64,000 nt of DNA from Bacillus sp. FJAT-26390 (GTDB lineage Bacteria > Bacillota > Bacilli > Paenibacillales > Paenibacillaceae), in the NCBI RefSeq assembly GCF_001682865.1, contig NZ_MAQX01000003.1, positions 17,437 to 81,436 of the forward strand, in the 5' to 3' direction. A program made the translations under genes and the position numbers. The notes under the pieces were generated by a model. That model did not search any database. It was not told where the DNA came from and worked only from the letters and a program-made list of their open reading frames with translations. This document shows, piece by piece, positions 8,417 through 17,377 of the stretch. The stretch's first letter is position 1. The number at the start of each line of letters is the position of its first letter.

Positions 8417-9313
8417 ATGGCTGAATCTCATTTTCAAGACTCCATGGGTGCCATTGCACCGGTTATGCAAGAGGTTGTAATAGATGGAGTTCGGCAAGTT
8501 TACCATGTTGCGGGAGAGGGACCGGTCTGTCTGGTTCATGCAGGAGGACCTGGTTTCCATTGGAGCTACATGCGAATGCCGCTATTGGAAAAATCGATGA
8601 AAGTCATCTATTTGGAGCCCGTAGGCACAGGAAATTCCGATAACCTGCCTGACGGAGATTACAATATGTCGAAGTATGCTTACTTTGCGCATAAAGTAGC
8701 CGAATATATAGGTGCGCATCAACCCTTTTTCCTGGGCCACTCGCATGGCGGTTTTGTAGGTCTTCAATATGCGCTGGATTATCCGGATCAACTCGGAGGT
8801 CTTATCCTTTACAGTTCGGCTCCTTGCATGAATCAAGAGCTTGGAATGGAGCAGGTTCAACAGCTCGAGATTTTCACTCAGCGTTGGACGGATCGTCCGG
8901 AAGCACAAGATACGAAGCAGGCATGGATGGATATGATTACGGGTAAAGCGCAGGATAGAGAAGCGATTTTGAAGGTTCTAGGGCGCTTGATGCCTGCTTT
9001 CTTCGGTAACTATTGGAAACTGCCGGATGAAGTTAAAGAATGGCAAGCTGAGTTGGATTTCTCCGTGGACCCGAATCGCAAGCCGTATATGTGGGATTTT
9101 CGTGATGCCTTAGAAACCATTCACAACGCCACCCTGATCCTTGTCGGCGAGTACGATTTTAACTGCGGACCGCGTTGGGCCGAGGAAATGGATGAGAAAA
9201 TCCCGGCCTCGCAGCTCGTGATGTTTGAACAAGGCGGACATATGAATCATGTGGAGACTCCGCAAGAGTTTGTCAATGCAGTCAATGACTTTGTCTCGCA
9301 AGCCTCCAAATAA
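8417..9313 (+). CDS. Alpha/beta hydrolase, proline-iminopeptidase-like
   Basis: Cytoplasmic hydrolase of 298 residues. The oxyanion loop is HAGGPG (HGGPG in proline iminopeptidases), nucleophile elbow GHSHGG (Ser about 111), acidic residue in LVGEYDFNCGP, and His in QGGHMNHVETP. No signal peptide is present. AAGAGGGG lies 6 bases before the ATG. It sits directly behind the dehydrogenase remnant and would be read from the shared TetR-type promoter, so it was probably the second gene of that unit. The substrate is unknown: it could be an ester, lactone or peptide. Confidence 0.8.
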   Translation: MAESHFQDSMGAIAPVMQEVVIDGVRQVYHVAGEGPVCLVHAGGPGFHWSYMRMPLLEKSMKVIYLEPVGTGNSDNLPDGDYNMSKYAYFAHKVAEYIGAHQPFFLGHSHGGFVGLQYALDYPDQLGGLILYSSAPCMNQELGMEQVQQLEIFTQRWTDRPEAQDTKQAWMDMITGKAQDREAILKVLGRLMPAFFGNYWKLPDEVKEWQAELDFSVDPNRKPYMWDFRDALETIHNATLILVGEYDFNCGPRWAEEMDEKIPASQLVMFEQGGHMNHVETPQEFVNAVNDFVSQASK

Positions 9314-9327
9314 CGAATAAGCATCAT

Positions 9328-9732
9328 GCACTTGATCGATTAGGATAGGACTACGATGGGATTATAGATGAATGGAAGTATATAACACGCACACTTGGCG
9401 CTGATATTGTCTGCTTAGATAATGAAACGTTATTTGATTCGGGAAAATTCCGGACCATGGCCGACTTTGGAAAAGTGATGGAGGATCAGTTTCTTAGCTT
9501 GCTCGCTTACGTGGCAGAGCAAGAAAGAAAAAAGAATCATATCCGCCAAGCTGAAGGAATTGCAGTAGCAAAATCTGAAGGCGATATGTTTGACCTACCA
9601 AGAAAAGAGATTGATGCAAGATTCATTATAATCCTCTAGTATTGGAAATCTGAATTTATTACTGCTTTGGAAGCTAAGGAAGTATTGAAATTGACGCATA
9701 GTACTCTTTATCGTCGTGTAAGGGAATGTGAA
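9328..9732 (+). pseudogene. Serine recombinase (resolvase) relic
   Basis: One frame reads the middle and C-terminal parts of a Tn3/Hin-type resolvase: LDRLG*DYDGIIDEWKY, TLGADIVCLDNETLFDS, KVMEDQFLSLLAYVAEQE, KKNHIRQAEGIAVAKSEGD, then the DNA-binding end EFITALEAKEVLKLTHSTLY. The catalytic N-terminus is missing, and TAG codons interrupt the frame near 9346 and at 9637. It is inactive. The frame runs without a break into the IS1380-like fragment. Confidence 0.8.
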
Positions 9733-10188
9733 GCGTCGGCTATCATACGAAAGATGAAGCGTTACGATGACGGTCATCCGCAGCTCGAACTGGATCTTTT
9801 CTGGCAGTATGAAGCGATGGTGACCACTGAAGCGTGGGAAGCCATTGACGTCTGGCGGTTCTATAACCAGCGTTGCTGCATGGAGAACTACATCAAGGAT
9901 GGCAAAAATGGATTTGCCATTCACCGTATTCCGACACTGTCCTTTGCTGCCAATGAGATTGATCTTTTGCTCAAGCTGCTGGCCTACAATCTATTCGAGC
10001 GCTTCAAGCTGCAATGTTGGAATCCGATTCATCGTTCCTTTACGATCCATCAATTTCGACGGGAGTTTATTCATTGTGCTGGGGTGCTGGTACGAAGCGG
10101 ACGCCAATTCACGTTAAAGCTGGCGCAATCGTTTCAAAACAAGTGGGCATGGCTTCGAATGGAACAAAAAAGTATTTTATTGGAATGA
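9733..10188 (+). mobile_element. IS1380-family transposase fragment
   Basis: About 150 codons of the C-terminal part of an IS1380-type DDE transposase: TTEAWEAIDVWRFYNQRC, MENYIKDGKNGFAIHRIP, LLLKLLAYNLFERFKLQCW. The family hallmark is YNQR..xENxIKxxK, which is present. The N-terminal two thirds and both terminal repeats are not seen. It is fused in frame to the resolvase relic, which leaves a 173-codon chimeric frame starting at 9667 that should not be called a real gene. Confidence 0.75.
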
Positions 10189-10406
10189 TCGATAATCCCA
10201 AAATTAGTCTTGGAAATGCCGTTGCTTCTTCGTCTGGGGAGGGGCTAGTGTGTGCTTATAACGCAATTAGATGGGAAAATGATACAACAATCATCCATAA
10301 ATAGTTAAAACTTCCTGATCGTCCCAACCTAGGTGCTTAGTATTATAGGATTTCGTAATTTAGGTTTATTCGTGTATAGAACTATGGAAGATTGAAATAG
10401 ACATCG

Positions 10407-11588
10407 TTAACGCAAATGAGAGGCTGCCTTCCTATTGCCAACCAGCACTTGAACGGCAATCTGCAATACGATGACGATGCCTAGAAGATAGAACGGCTGC
10501 ACGAAGCTTCCGGTTATATCATGGATACGACCGATTAGGATCGGTCCTGCCGCTCCGAGAATATATCCGCCGGATTGCACCATCGCAGACCAAGCGTTAG
10601 CCTCTCCTACGCTGCGTGTCTCATCAATTGGCAGCATGAGTGCGATAGGGAACAGGCCGCCGGAACCAATGCCAAGTGGAATAGCAGCAAGCCATGGACT
10701 GATGGACAGATTAAGCATCAGAATGCCTATCAGCTCAAGTAAAGAGCAGCCGATCAGCCACCACAACCGTCTCTGGAAGCGTTGGACAGCTATAGGAATT
10801 AATAAGGTAGCTGGCAGGGAGATAAGCGTTAATAGCGTCTGGATGCTGCCGGCCGTTTCTTTCGTATATCCCATACTTATAGCAGCTGGTGCAAACCAGG
10901 TCGTTATGGAATAGAAAATGGCGGCCATAAGTCCAAAGAACAGCGTTAGTATCCACGCTCTGAGATTTCTCAGAGGAGTGCGCTCGGTACTGATGGCAGC
11001 AATGGAAACGGTTATGCGTTCATGCTGCTCTCTCCGCTTAGTCGCTGCTAGCTGCATCCAGACGGGGATCGTGATGATGGCAAGCAATGCCCATATGCTA
11101 AGCGAAGCGTTCCACGAACCACGGAACAGCTTCTGCAGAGGTACTGACAGCCAGATGCTGAAGACTGCTCCGAATACCATTGCAGTTGAATATACACCGA
11201 CCATGGCGGAAGCACGACTGGGGAAGTGGCGCTTAATAAAGCCGGACAATAAAGGACCGGCTATTGCAATGCCTACACCAGTCAGGAAAGAGGTTGCTAG
11301 TAAGGTGGATATGGTATCTGCTATAAGACGAAGGCTGGTGCCAATCCCTATTAGCAATAGTGCGGCCAACATCGCTCCTTCCGTGCCCCATCGTTTATTA
11401 AGCTTGACGGCAAGCGGGGCGAATATCCCCATGCAGAGGACGGGGAGGGAGGTCAATAAGCTGATCATCGAACCGGAAATGCCTAGTTCATCTTGAATCG
11501 TTCCGAGGAGCGGCGGAATTGAAGTGATGGAAGGTCGTAAATTAAGCGCCGCTAGAACAAGCGCAAGGATCAAATAAATAATTCGCAT
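10407..11588 (-). CDS. CynX/NimT-family MFS transporter
   Basis: Twelve-helix major facilitator of 393 residues. The N-terminus (LALVLAALNLRPSITSIPPLL) is the signature of the CynX/NimT/YeaN group. Members move cyanate, nitroimidazoles or other small anions and drugs, so the substrate here is open. The start is the ATG at 11588 with GAGGTGA 7 bases upstream; the upstream 22 codons are not needed. It is divergent from a LysR relic, the normal arrangement for this family, whose LysR partner controls it. Loss of that regulator may have made expression constitutive or silent. Confidence 0.85.
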   Translation of the reverse strand: MRIIYLILALVLAALNLRPSITSIPPLLGTIQDELGISGSMISLLTSLPVLCMGIFAPLAVKLNKRWGTEGAMLAALLLIGIGTSLRLIADTISTLLATSFLTGVGIAIAGPLLSGFIKRHFPSRASAMVGVYSTAMVFGAVFSIWLSVPLQKLFRGSWNASLSIWALLAIITIPVWMQLAATKRREQHERITVSIAAISTERTPLRNLRAWILTLFFGLMAAIFYSITTWFAPAAISMGYTKETAGSIQTLLTLISLPATLLIPIAVQRFQRRLWWLIGCSLLELIGILMLNLSISPWLAAIPLGIGSGGLFPIALMLPIDETRSVGEANAWSAMVQSGGYILGAAGPILIGRIHDITGSFVQPFYLLGIVIVLQIAVQVLVGNRKAASHLR

Positions 11589-11703
11589 GGAACAAGTCAC
11601 CTCTGAAGTTAATATGCATCTAAGAGCTAAGGGAACTAGTATTTCACAATACAATTGTTTCTATTATAGTGATTGGAAATCCCAATGATTAAGGGTGGTT
11701 GTA

Positions 11704-11916
11704 ATGGAGATTCGTCAGTTGGATTGGAATACAGTAGTGAGATGGTTCGCCACTTGGAGAATACTCAGGATGCCCTGGCAGAATTGCGTATCGGGCAGCG
11801 GGGAACATTGGTAGTCGGCGTGCATCCGTCAGATTTGGATTATCATATCACGAAGCAATTGATTGATTTTCATGCTGATTTTCCCAAGGTCAAGCTGCAG
11901 CTGGTTACCTCTATTA
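11704..11916 (+). pseudogene. LysR-family regulator remnant
   Basis: The start MEIRQLDWNT is in one frame. A second frame gives the linker and the first part of the effector domain: HLENTQDALAELRIGQRG, TLVVGVHPSDLDYH, FHADFPKVKLQLVTSI. The helix-turn-helix between them is deleted. The remnant ends abruptly where a response-regulator gene begins, so one deletion removed the rest of LysR and whatever preceded the regulator (a kinase, by comparison with the paralogous modules). Confidence 0.75.
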
Positions 11917-12634
11917 ATGAAGGTTCTTATAGTGGATGATCAGAGATTAATGAGGGAAGGGTTAGCCACGATTCTTGATCTGGAGCCAGGCATTAAGGTG
12001 GTCAGTACGGCGGTTGACGGAAGAGACGCATATGCCAGAACAATGGAATGGCGCAATGATGCAGTATTAATGGATATCCGAATGCCGGTAATGGACGGTG
12101 TGGAAGCCTCGGCGATAATTCTCAAACATTATCCTGAAACAAAAATCAAAAATATTAATCTTAACTACGTTTGACGATGCGGAATTGATCATGCTTGCTT
12201 TGGAACAAGGGGTGCACGGTTACTTATTAAAGAATATGCAATCCGAAGCCATCGTTAGCGCAATTCATGCCGTCTGCAACGGAGGAACGGTGCTTCAACC
12301 CGATATTACCTCAATGCTACTGAAAGAACTGAAAAAAATACCAAACGGGAATAAGTCGCATTATTTTTCATTTCAGAAGGGCGATCAAGAATGGCTCCCA
12401 AGTCTGACGAAACGGGAGAAAGAGGTTTTGACTCTTCTTGGACATGGTCTGAATAATAAAGAGATTGCGGAGTCGTTAAATATTGCGGAAGGGATCGTAA
12501 AAAATCATTTGTCTAGCTTGATGGCGAAACTTGGGCTGCGAGACAGAACGCAAGCAGCTATTTATGCTGTTCACCCTCTCCTGCAAGGCATTGACATGAC
12601 TTCTGGCATAGATAATGGCCACTCAAATTCATGA
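11917..12634 (+). pseudogene. NarL-type response regulator, frameshifted
   Basis: Both halves of a regulator close to those at 4457 and 43731 are present. The receiver half (MKVLIVDDQRLMREGLATIL ... LMDIRMPVMDG) and the rest (LTTFDDAELIMLALEQGVH ... LTKREKEVLTLLGHGLNNKE) are in different frames. The shift comes from seven extra bases near 12148, where AAAAATC is followed by AAAAATA, which looks like a small tandem duplication. Its kinase gene is missing. The DinB and chemoreceptor genes of the module follow. Confidence 0.85.
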
Positions 12635-12715
12635 CGATTCGCACATTTGTTTATGCGATAATCTTGTTACAATCCATAGTAAACAACGAATGACATTATA
12701 AGGAGGACAAGTTGG

Positions 12716-13177
12716 ATGAGAACGGATTTTGTATTTCATAATTTGAACAATCAATACGGCCAATTGCTGGAGCTTGCTGCGAAATGTCCGGTGGATGGAC
12801 GCCATACGGTACCGGAAGGCTTCAACAATCATATTCACTGGCATCTGGGGCATGTGTTAGTCTCAACCGAGCTTCATATCCTCTATCTATCGGACAATGC
12901 GCAGGAGATGACTTTTCCACCCGAATACCTGAAGCTCTTCGGTTACGGTACCAAACCTTCCGATTGGCAGACGGACCCGCCAGTTTGGGAACTGTTAGTT
13001 GCTCAATTGAAGGAACAGCTGGGCCAATTGGAAGCGTGGCTGAAGGATAAGCTTGATACGCCTGTGAAAGACAACTTCTTCAAAGCCGAAACGTTGGGAG
13101 AACTGGTTATTTCTACGACTGTGCACGCGTCTTGGCATGTAGGCAATGTCTCGGCTATCCTGAAAGCGTTGAAGTAG
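12716..13177 (+). CDS. DinB-like metal-binding protein
   Basis: Four-helix-bundle protein of 153 residues in the DinB/YfiT-like superfamily. Three His suited to bind a divalent metal are in HWHLGHV near residue 43 and in HASWHVG near residue 140. Related enzymes are bacillithiol- or mycothiol-dependent transferases; many are uncharacterised. AAGGAGG lies 8 bases before the ATG. It follows the broken regulator and precedes the broken chemoreceptor, the same order as the intact module on the minus strand, where its paralogue is 43130-43591. This copy still looks functional. Confidence 0.8.
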   Translation: MRTDFVFHNLNNQYGQLLELAAKCPVDGRHTVPEGFNNHIHWHLGHVLVSTELHILYLSDNAQEMTFPPEYLKLFGYGTKPSDWQTDPPVWELLVAQLKEQLGQLEAWLKDKLDTPVKDNFFKAETLGELVISTTVHASWHVGNVSAILKALK

Positions 13178-13289
13178 GAACAGATGCCCGACAACATTCA
13201 GCTACAGCAGTTCAAAGGTTACTTTGGACTGCTGTTTTCTTATTGACCTCAATGGCAGCGAGACGACTACGACCTTAGGAGGAAATTAC

Positions 13290-15049
13290 TTGAGACGACA
13301 GGAAAACCGAAGGCGGTTCACGATTCAGAATAAATTGCTGTTCATCATCTTATCCGTTCTGATCGTTCCGATGCTGACGATGGCGGCGATGAGCATTTGG
13401 ATATCGTCGCGCGAAAGCGATGTTCAGATGAAGACCAACCTGCGCAATACGGTCAAGATGGCTTCCGAAATGATGTTGTCATTCTAAGATTCTGTATCAA
13501 GAGGCGCGATCAGCAAAGAGGGGGCGCAGGAGCAAGTGAAGCAACTGCTTCTCGGTCCCAAACAATCGGACGGATCGAGGACGATCAATACGAATATCGA
13601 CATCGGGAAACACGGCTACTTCTTTGTCCTCAACGATCGCGGCGATTTGCTGGCACATCCTTCGCTTGAGGGACAGAACTTGTACGATCAGCAGACGAGC
13701 GACGGTTTCTACCATATTCGTGATATGCTTTCGAAGAGCGGGCAGCCAGAGGGAGGGTTCACGGTCTACAAGTGGCCACTGCCGGATTATTCCAAGGAAG
13801 ATATGAAAATTGCCTATTCGCTGAAGGACGCGGAATGGGGCTGGACCATTGTTGCAGGCTCGTACATACAGGATTACAATTCGGGTCAGAAACGCATCAT
13901 TCAAGGAACGTTGTATACGCTAATCGGCTGTCTTGTCGTAGGCACGCTTATTGTTATCATGTTCGCCATGCAATTCTCGAAGCCGATTGTTGCGTTAACT
14001 CGTCAAGTTGGCAAAATTGCCGAAGGCGACTTATCGTCAGAAGGGGAGCCATTCATCCGCAGCAGGGATGAAATTGGCGACTTGTAGAACTCCTTCCTTG
14101 CGATGAGAGACAGCTTGCGAATGATGACGCGGGAATTGCTCGTCCACGCCGACACCTTGTCTTTGGCTTCCCGCGATCTGTCGTCGACCTTCGCGGTGAC
14201 AACCGCGGCAACAGATCGTATTTCCCTGTCCGCGCAGGATGTCGCCGCGAGCAATGAAACGCAGAAGAGAAGCTTACAGGAAAGCTCGCTAGCCATGGAG
14301 GAGCTGTCGGAGGACGCCCAGCGTATCGCCGCTTCCTCTTCGCTCGCCCATGAGGCATCGCTTGCTACATTAAGCCATGCGGAACAAGGTAACGAGCTCA
14401 TCACCCGGTCAACGGAACAAATGGTCGCCGTTACTACGAATGTAGCGGGGCTGTCTTCCATAGTTGGCAAACTCGGCGAGCGGTCGCAGCATATCGGAGA
14501 GATCGCCGAAGCGATAACGGAGTTGTCCTCGTAGACGAATCTGCTCTCGCTCAACGCGACGATCGAGGCGGCAAGAGCGGGTGAACAGGGCAAAGGCTTC
14601 GCTGTGGTGGCCGATGAGGTGAGGAAATTAGCCGAACGTTCGCAGCAGTTCACGATGCAGGTTGCGGTGCTTATTAAGGATACCGCGTGGATATCGGCAA
14701 AGCGGTTGCGACTATGGACAAGGGAGAGCGCGAAGTAGAAGCGGGTGCGCAGCTTATTCGGCATACAGGCGAAGAGTTTAACCGGATTTAGTTAGCGACG
14801 CGCAGCGCGGTGCATCATGTGCAGCAGACATCCGCGGCGTCCGAACAAATATCCGCAAGCTCGCAGGAATTGAATGCGTCCTTGCTGGAGATCGATCATA
14901 TGGCGGTGCGATCCAACGATCTGGCGCAGAGGATCTCGGGATCCGCCGCCGATCAATTGGCTTTTACGGAGGAGATTGCGGCATCGGCCGAATCGATGAA
15001 CCGCATCTCTGAGGACATGCTGCAGCTGGTGCAGCGACTCAAGCTGTGA
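13290..15049 (+). pseudogene. Methyl-accepting chemotaxis protein with several stops
   Basis: Nearly full-length relative of the intact receptor at 41360-43120. It starts at TTG after GGAGG. A membrane helix, an sCache-type ligand domain (IDIGKHGYFFVLNDRGDLLA), a second helix, HAMP and the signalling hairpin are all readable. TAA at 13485 replaces Glu in AFED, TAG at 14085 and TAG at 14532 interrupt the signalling half, the frame is lost near 14685, and another TAG falls near 14788. The last piece (14810-15049) is open again. It is dead, but decay is recent enough that the domain order is intact. Confidence 0.9.
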
Positions 15050-15254
15050 GTCTAAATGAAGGTTGGCAACTGGAGCGCTCGATTGGCTTCAATTAATGGC
15101 TCTTACTTCTACATTCCGCCGTCTTACAATCTAATTAATCTTTAATCCGACGATCTGGGCTTAATGAGATTATTGGTAACGTATACCAAACATTGATAGG
15201 TTGAAGTAAAACCCAATTATGTGGCGGCATATTGGTCGGGATCATATATGCTCA

Positions 15255-15610
15255 CACGGAGGAGGTGGATAGAGGCCATGTATTCCACCTGATCGACGAT
15301 CTCCTACGGGTTGTTCACCACGACCGTACCATACACATCGACGCGTTCCGCAACACAAACGCCAGTTGAGAGCCTGACGGCAGCTATATCGGCCCGATAG
15401 AGCTACTGGTTTTCGGGATGAAGCCGATTCTCACCTACTTCGGCAAAAGAAGAATTGACGTGTCGACGAAAGGTCTGAACAGAATGCCTATAGAAACGTC
15501 GTGTACTCGCCTACTGGCACTACTCACCGTTGCTTCTGTACCACGGTAAAATCGTCGGAGGCGTAAGAGTCGATGTGAACGCTGTGGCCTGGGGTAAAAG
15601 GCGCGTCCTT
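15255..15610 (+). pseudogene. Relic of a GH101-like glycosidase
   Basis: Short pieces in several frames match the catalytic half of the gene at 35190-37223: IHIDAFRNTNA, SYIGPIELLVFGMKPIL, RRIDVST, then YWHYSPLLLYHGKIVGG and DVNAVAWGK. Stops and frame changes are frequent. The nucleophile Asp survives in IHIDAF, but the acid/base Glu reads Lys (STKGL for STEGQ). It shows that a second copy of the enzyme once lay beside the broken chemoreceptor module. Confidence 0.75.
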
Positions 15611-15763
15611 CGATTCCAGACAACCTGTTCTGTGACGAGCTGACAAGGCATCCTGGCTCAGAATGTTTCGTCTTCGTTAACCGATACGTCATAATTAGGC
15701 AATGCCTAGTATGCCAATCTTATGAGGTATAGGGAGGTTAATCGATTTGGTGAATTGTAAAGT

Positions 15764-15952
15764 ATGACGACACAATCAGAAGTTGAATATTTTGTGAAAG
15801 AAATGCTAAAGGCCGATGTAGAGAATACTTATTTGCTAAAAATTGCGCATCAAATATTCCCATCTTGGAGTATTGAAAAATTAAACCAAATAATTAGGGA
15901 CATAGAAAAATCAATTGATATATCACACGAAAAACGGCTACATGGTGATTGA
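15764..15952 (+). CDS. Small hypothetical protein, 62 residues
   Basis: Frame of 62 codons (MTTQSEVEYFVKEMLKADVE...) with charged, helix-forming composition (KIAHQIFPSWSIEKLNQIIRDIEKSI) typical of a real small protein. The ribosome site is weak: GGGAGG lies about 30 bases upstream. It has no recognisable family and no operon partner. It may also be the end of a larger decayed gene. Confidence 0.35.
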   Translation: MTTQSEVEYFVKEMLKADVENTYLLKIAHQIFPSWSIEKLNQIIRDIEKSIDISHEKRLHGD

Positions 15953-16505
15953 GGCAAGCATACCAAATGAAGGATCTAGGAATCAATACGGGATACGTGG
16001 CGATGTTCGATGAATACTCGTCAAGATTGCTGAAAACAGTTCGATGATCCCGACCGATCAATATTTTCATACATTGGATGCAGATGGTGTAGCTGTGTCA
16101 TCGGATTTCTTTCGATCACTATTTGTATTTTTATAAGGTTCTAGGATTATATTCGAAACCTTTTCTTATTGATGACTTGTTAGATGATTAACCGTACATT
16201 TTAATATTTGTACTTATTTTATCAATAATAGTTATAGCTTCTTGATGAAGAGCAATGGATGGTTTATGAACTTTATATTTTTAATAGTTGCTAGTTTTTT
16301 TTATTTGAGGGATGTTGGGCCGAGAAGGCAATCTTGTTTGAGAAGAGGCAGATGGTTCAGAAAGTTTAGGGAGGGCCGCGGAAATCGCGGCTCTTTTTAT
16401 TTTATGTCATAAAATTCAAGGAAAGAGACTTTCCGGACGAGATAGATACATTAACAACTTATGAAGTTAATGTATTTATTTCACTTATAATTCAAGATCC
16501 GTTTT
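15953..16505. other. Non-coding stretch with decayed text
   Basis: About 550 bases without a supported gene. Between 15990 and 16120 a few coding-like words appear (TDQYFHTLDADGVAVSSDFF) but no family is recognised. The stretch ends with a terminator at 16371-16400 and the tail region of the TetR gene. Confidence 0.4.
16371..16400 (+). terminator. Rho-independent terminator
   Basis: GAGGGCCGCG - GAAAT - CGCGGCTCTTTTTATTTT: a GC-rich stem with a 5-base loop and a T run. It points rightward, so it belonged to a plus-strand gene now decayed. Confidence 0.75.
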
Positions 16506-17174
16506 TTACAATGTTCGATTAAATTTTTCAACCTTATACTCAATAATTGGTTTGATTTTGGAATCGTCAACGATTGATAACTTATCTGCTTTAAATAATT
16601 GAATTTTTTTGAAGTTGTAATAATCATAAAGAACTTGCTCAATGGATACTTGGTTATAAAGTAAATACTTCGTATTGATTATCTCTCGAAGCAAGATATT
16701 GTCTTGGAGTAAGATGAATTTTTCATTAATTTGATTGAAAATACCTTTGTTTTTTCCATCTTGATAGAACTCCAAGGTTTGTTGTTCACGTTTGTTCAGG
16801 GTTCCTTTAAGCTGATCGTACAAATCGGGATAGGCAGCTTGAAGATCCTTAAGAAATACATCTGTAATTTTTCCAACAAGCGAAACCGATTGTTCAAACA
16901 ATTGTTGGAACCAGATTCCGAATGATTCTTCATCATCTTCCACGGTCCGATCTTCTAGCCTATCTATATAATCCACAAAAACACGTACAACACCCTCGAT
17001 GACTTCTTCTTTTGATGAAAAGTGTTTATACATTGTGGCACGACTTACGTCCATAGATTTTGCAATGTCATCCATTCTCAACTGTTGAAAGCCTTCCTTC
17101 ATGACGGTTGAGATTAATTTTTTTAGTAATTTTTTTCTTGTTTGATCTTGCTGGTTCTCGATGATCTTGTTCAT
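16506..17174 (-). CDS. TetR-family transcriptional regulator
   Basis: Repressor of 222 residues. The helix-turn-helix lies at about 30-52 (MDDIAKSMDVSRATMYKHF), followed by SSKEEVIEGVV and an all-helical ligand/dimer domain. GAGGGGG lies 9 bases before the ATG. It is divergent from the aldehyde dehydrogenase, with the likely operator (17245-17299) in between, so it should control that operon and itself, with an aldehyde or related compound as plausible inducer. A shortened paralogue lies at 7581-8033. A third matching operator near 20016, in front of an SDR without its own TetR, suggests this protein also acts there. Confidence 0.88.
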   Translation of the reverse strand: MNKIIENQQDQTRKKLLKKLISTVMKEGFQQLRMDDIAKSMDVSRATMYKHFSSKEEVIEGVVRVFVDYIDRLEDRTVEDDEESFGIWFQQLFEQSVSLVGKITDVFLKDLQAAYPDLYDQLKGTLNKREQQTLEFYQDGKNKGIFNQINEKFILLQDNILLREIINTKYLLYNQVSIEQVLYDYYNFKKIQLFKADKLSIVDDSKIKPIIEYKVEKFNRTL

Positions 17175-17244
17175 GTAGGTTTCCCCCTCTCAATAGTTCT
17201 TCTTCTTATTATACATAAATACTCGCCATTTATACAACAGTTAC

Positions 17245-17299
17245 ATAATAGACATTTTAGATATAAATTGTTTACTTTAATTTTATTTCGTGATATTAT
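17245..17299 (+). promoter_or_regulatory. Shared promoter/operator sequence, copy 2
   Basis: ATAATAGACATTTTAGATAT then AAATTGTTTACTTT, with TTTACT (17271-17276) as -35 and TATTAT (17294-17299) as -10 at 17 bases. TAGACATTTTA and TAAATTGTTTA form an imperfect inverted repeat (9 of 11), as expected for a TetR dimer. It drives the dehydrogenase. Confidence 0.65.
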
Positions 17300-17377
17300 T
17301 CCTTCTGCAAGCAATAATGTCATTCGATTTGAGGGACATTACATGATAATAAGAAAGAAGAGGTAGGTGTTTTCGAA

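Noticed and set aside
10918..11496. Plus-strand open frame of 192 codons
   Set aside because: It lies opposite the CynX-type transporter gene, has no ribosome site and reads as low-complexity antisense text.
14003..14764. Minus-strand open frame of 253 codons
   Set aside because: It is the complement of the decayed chemoreceptor; Ser/Ala-rich antisense composition is typical of coiled-coil receptor genes read backward.
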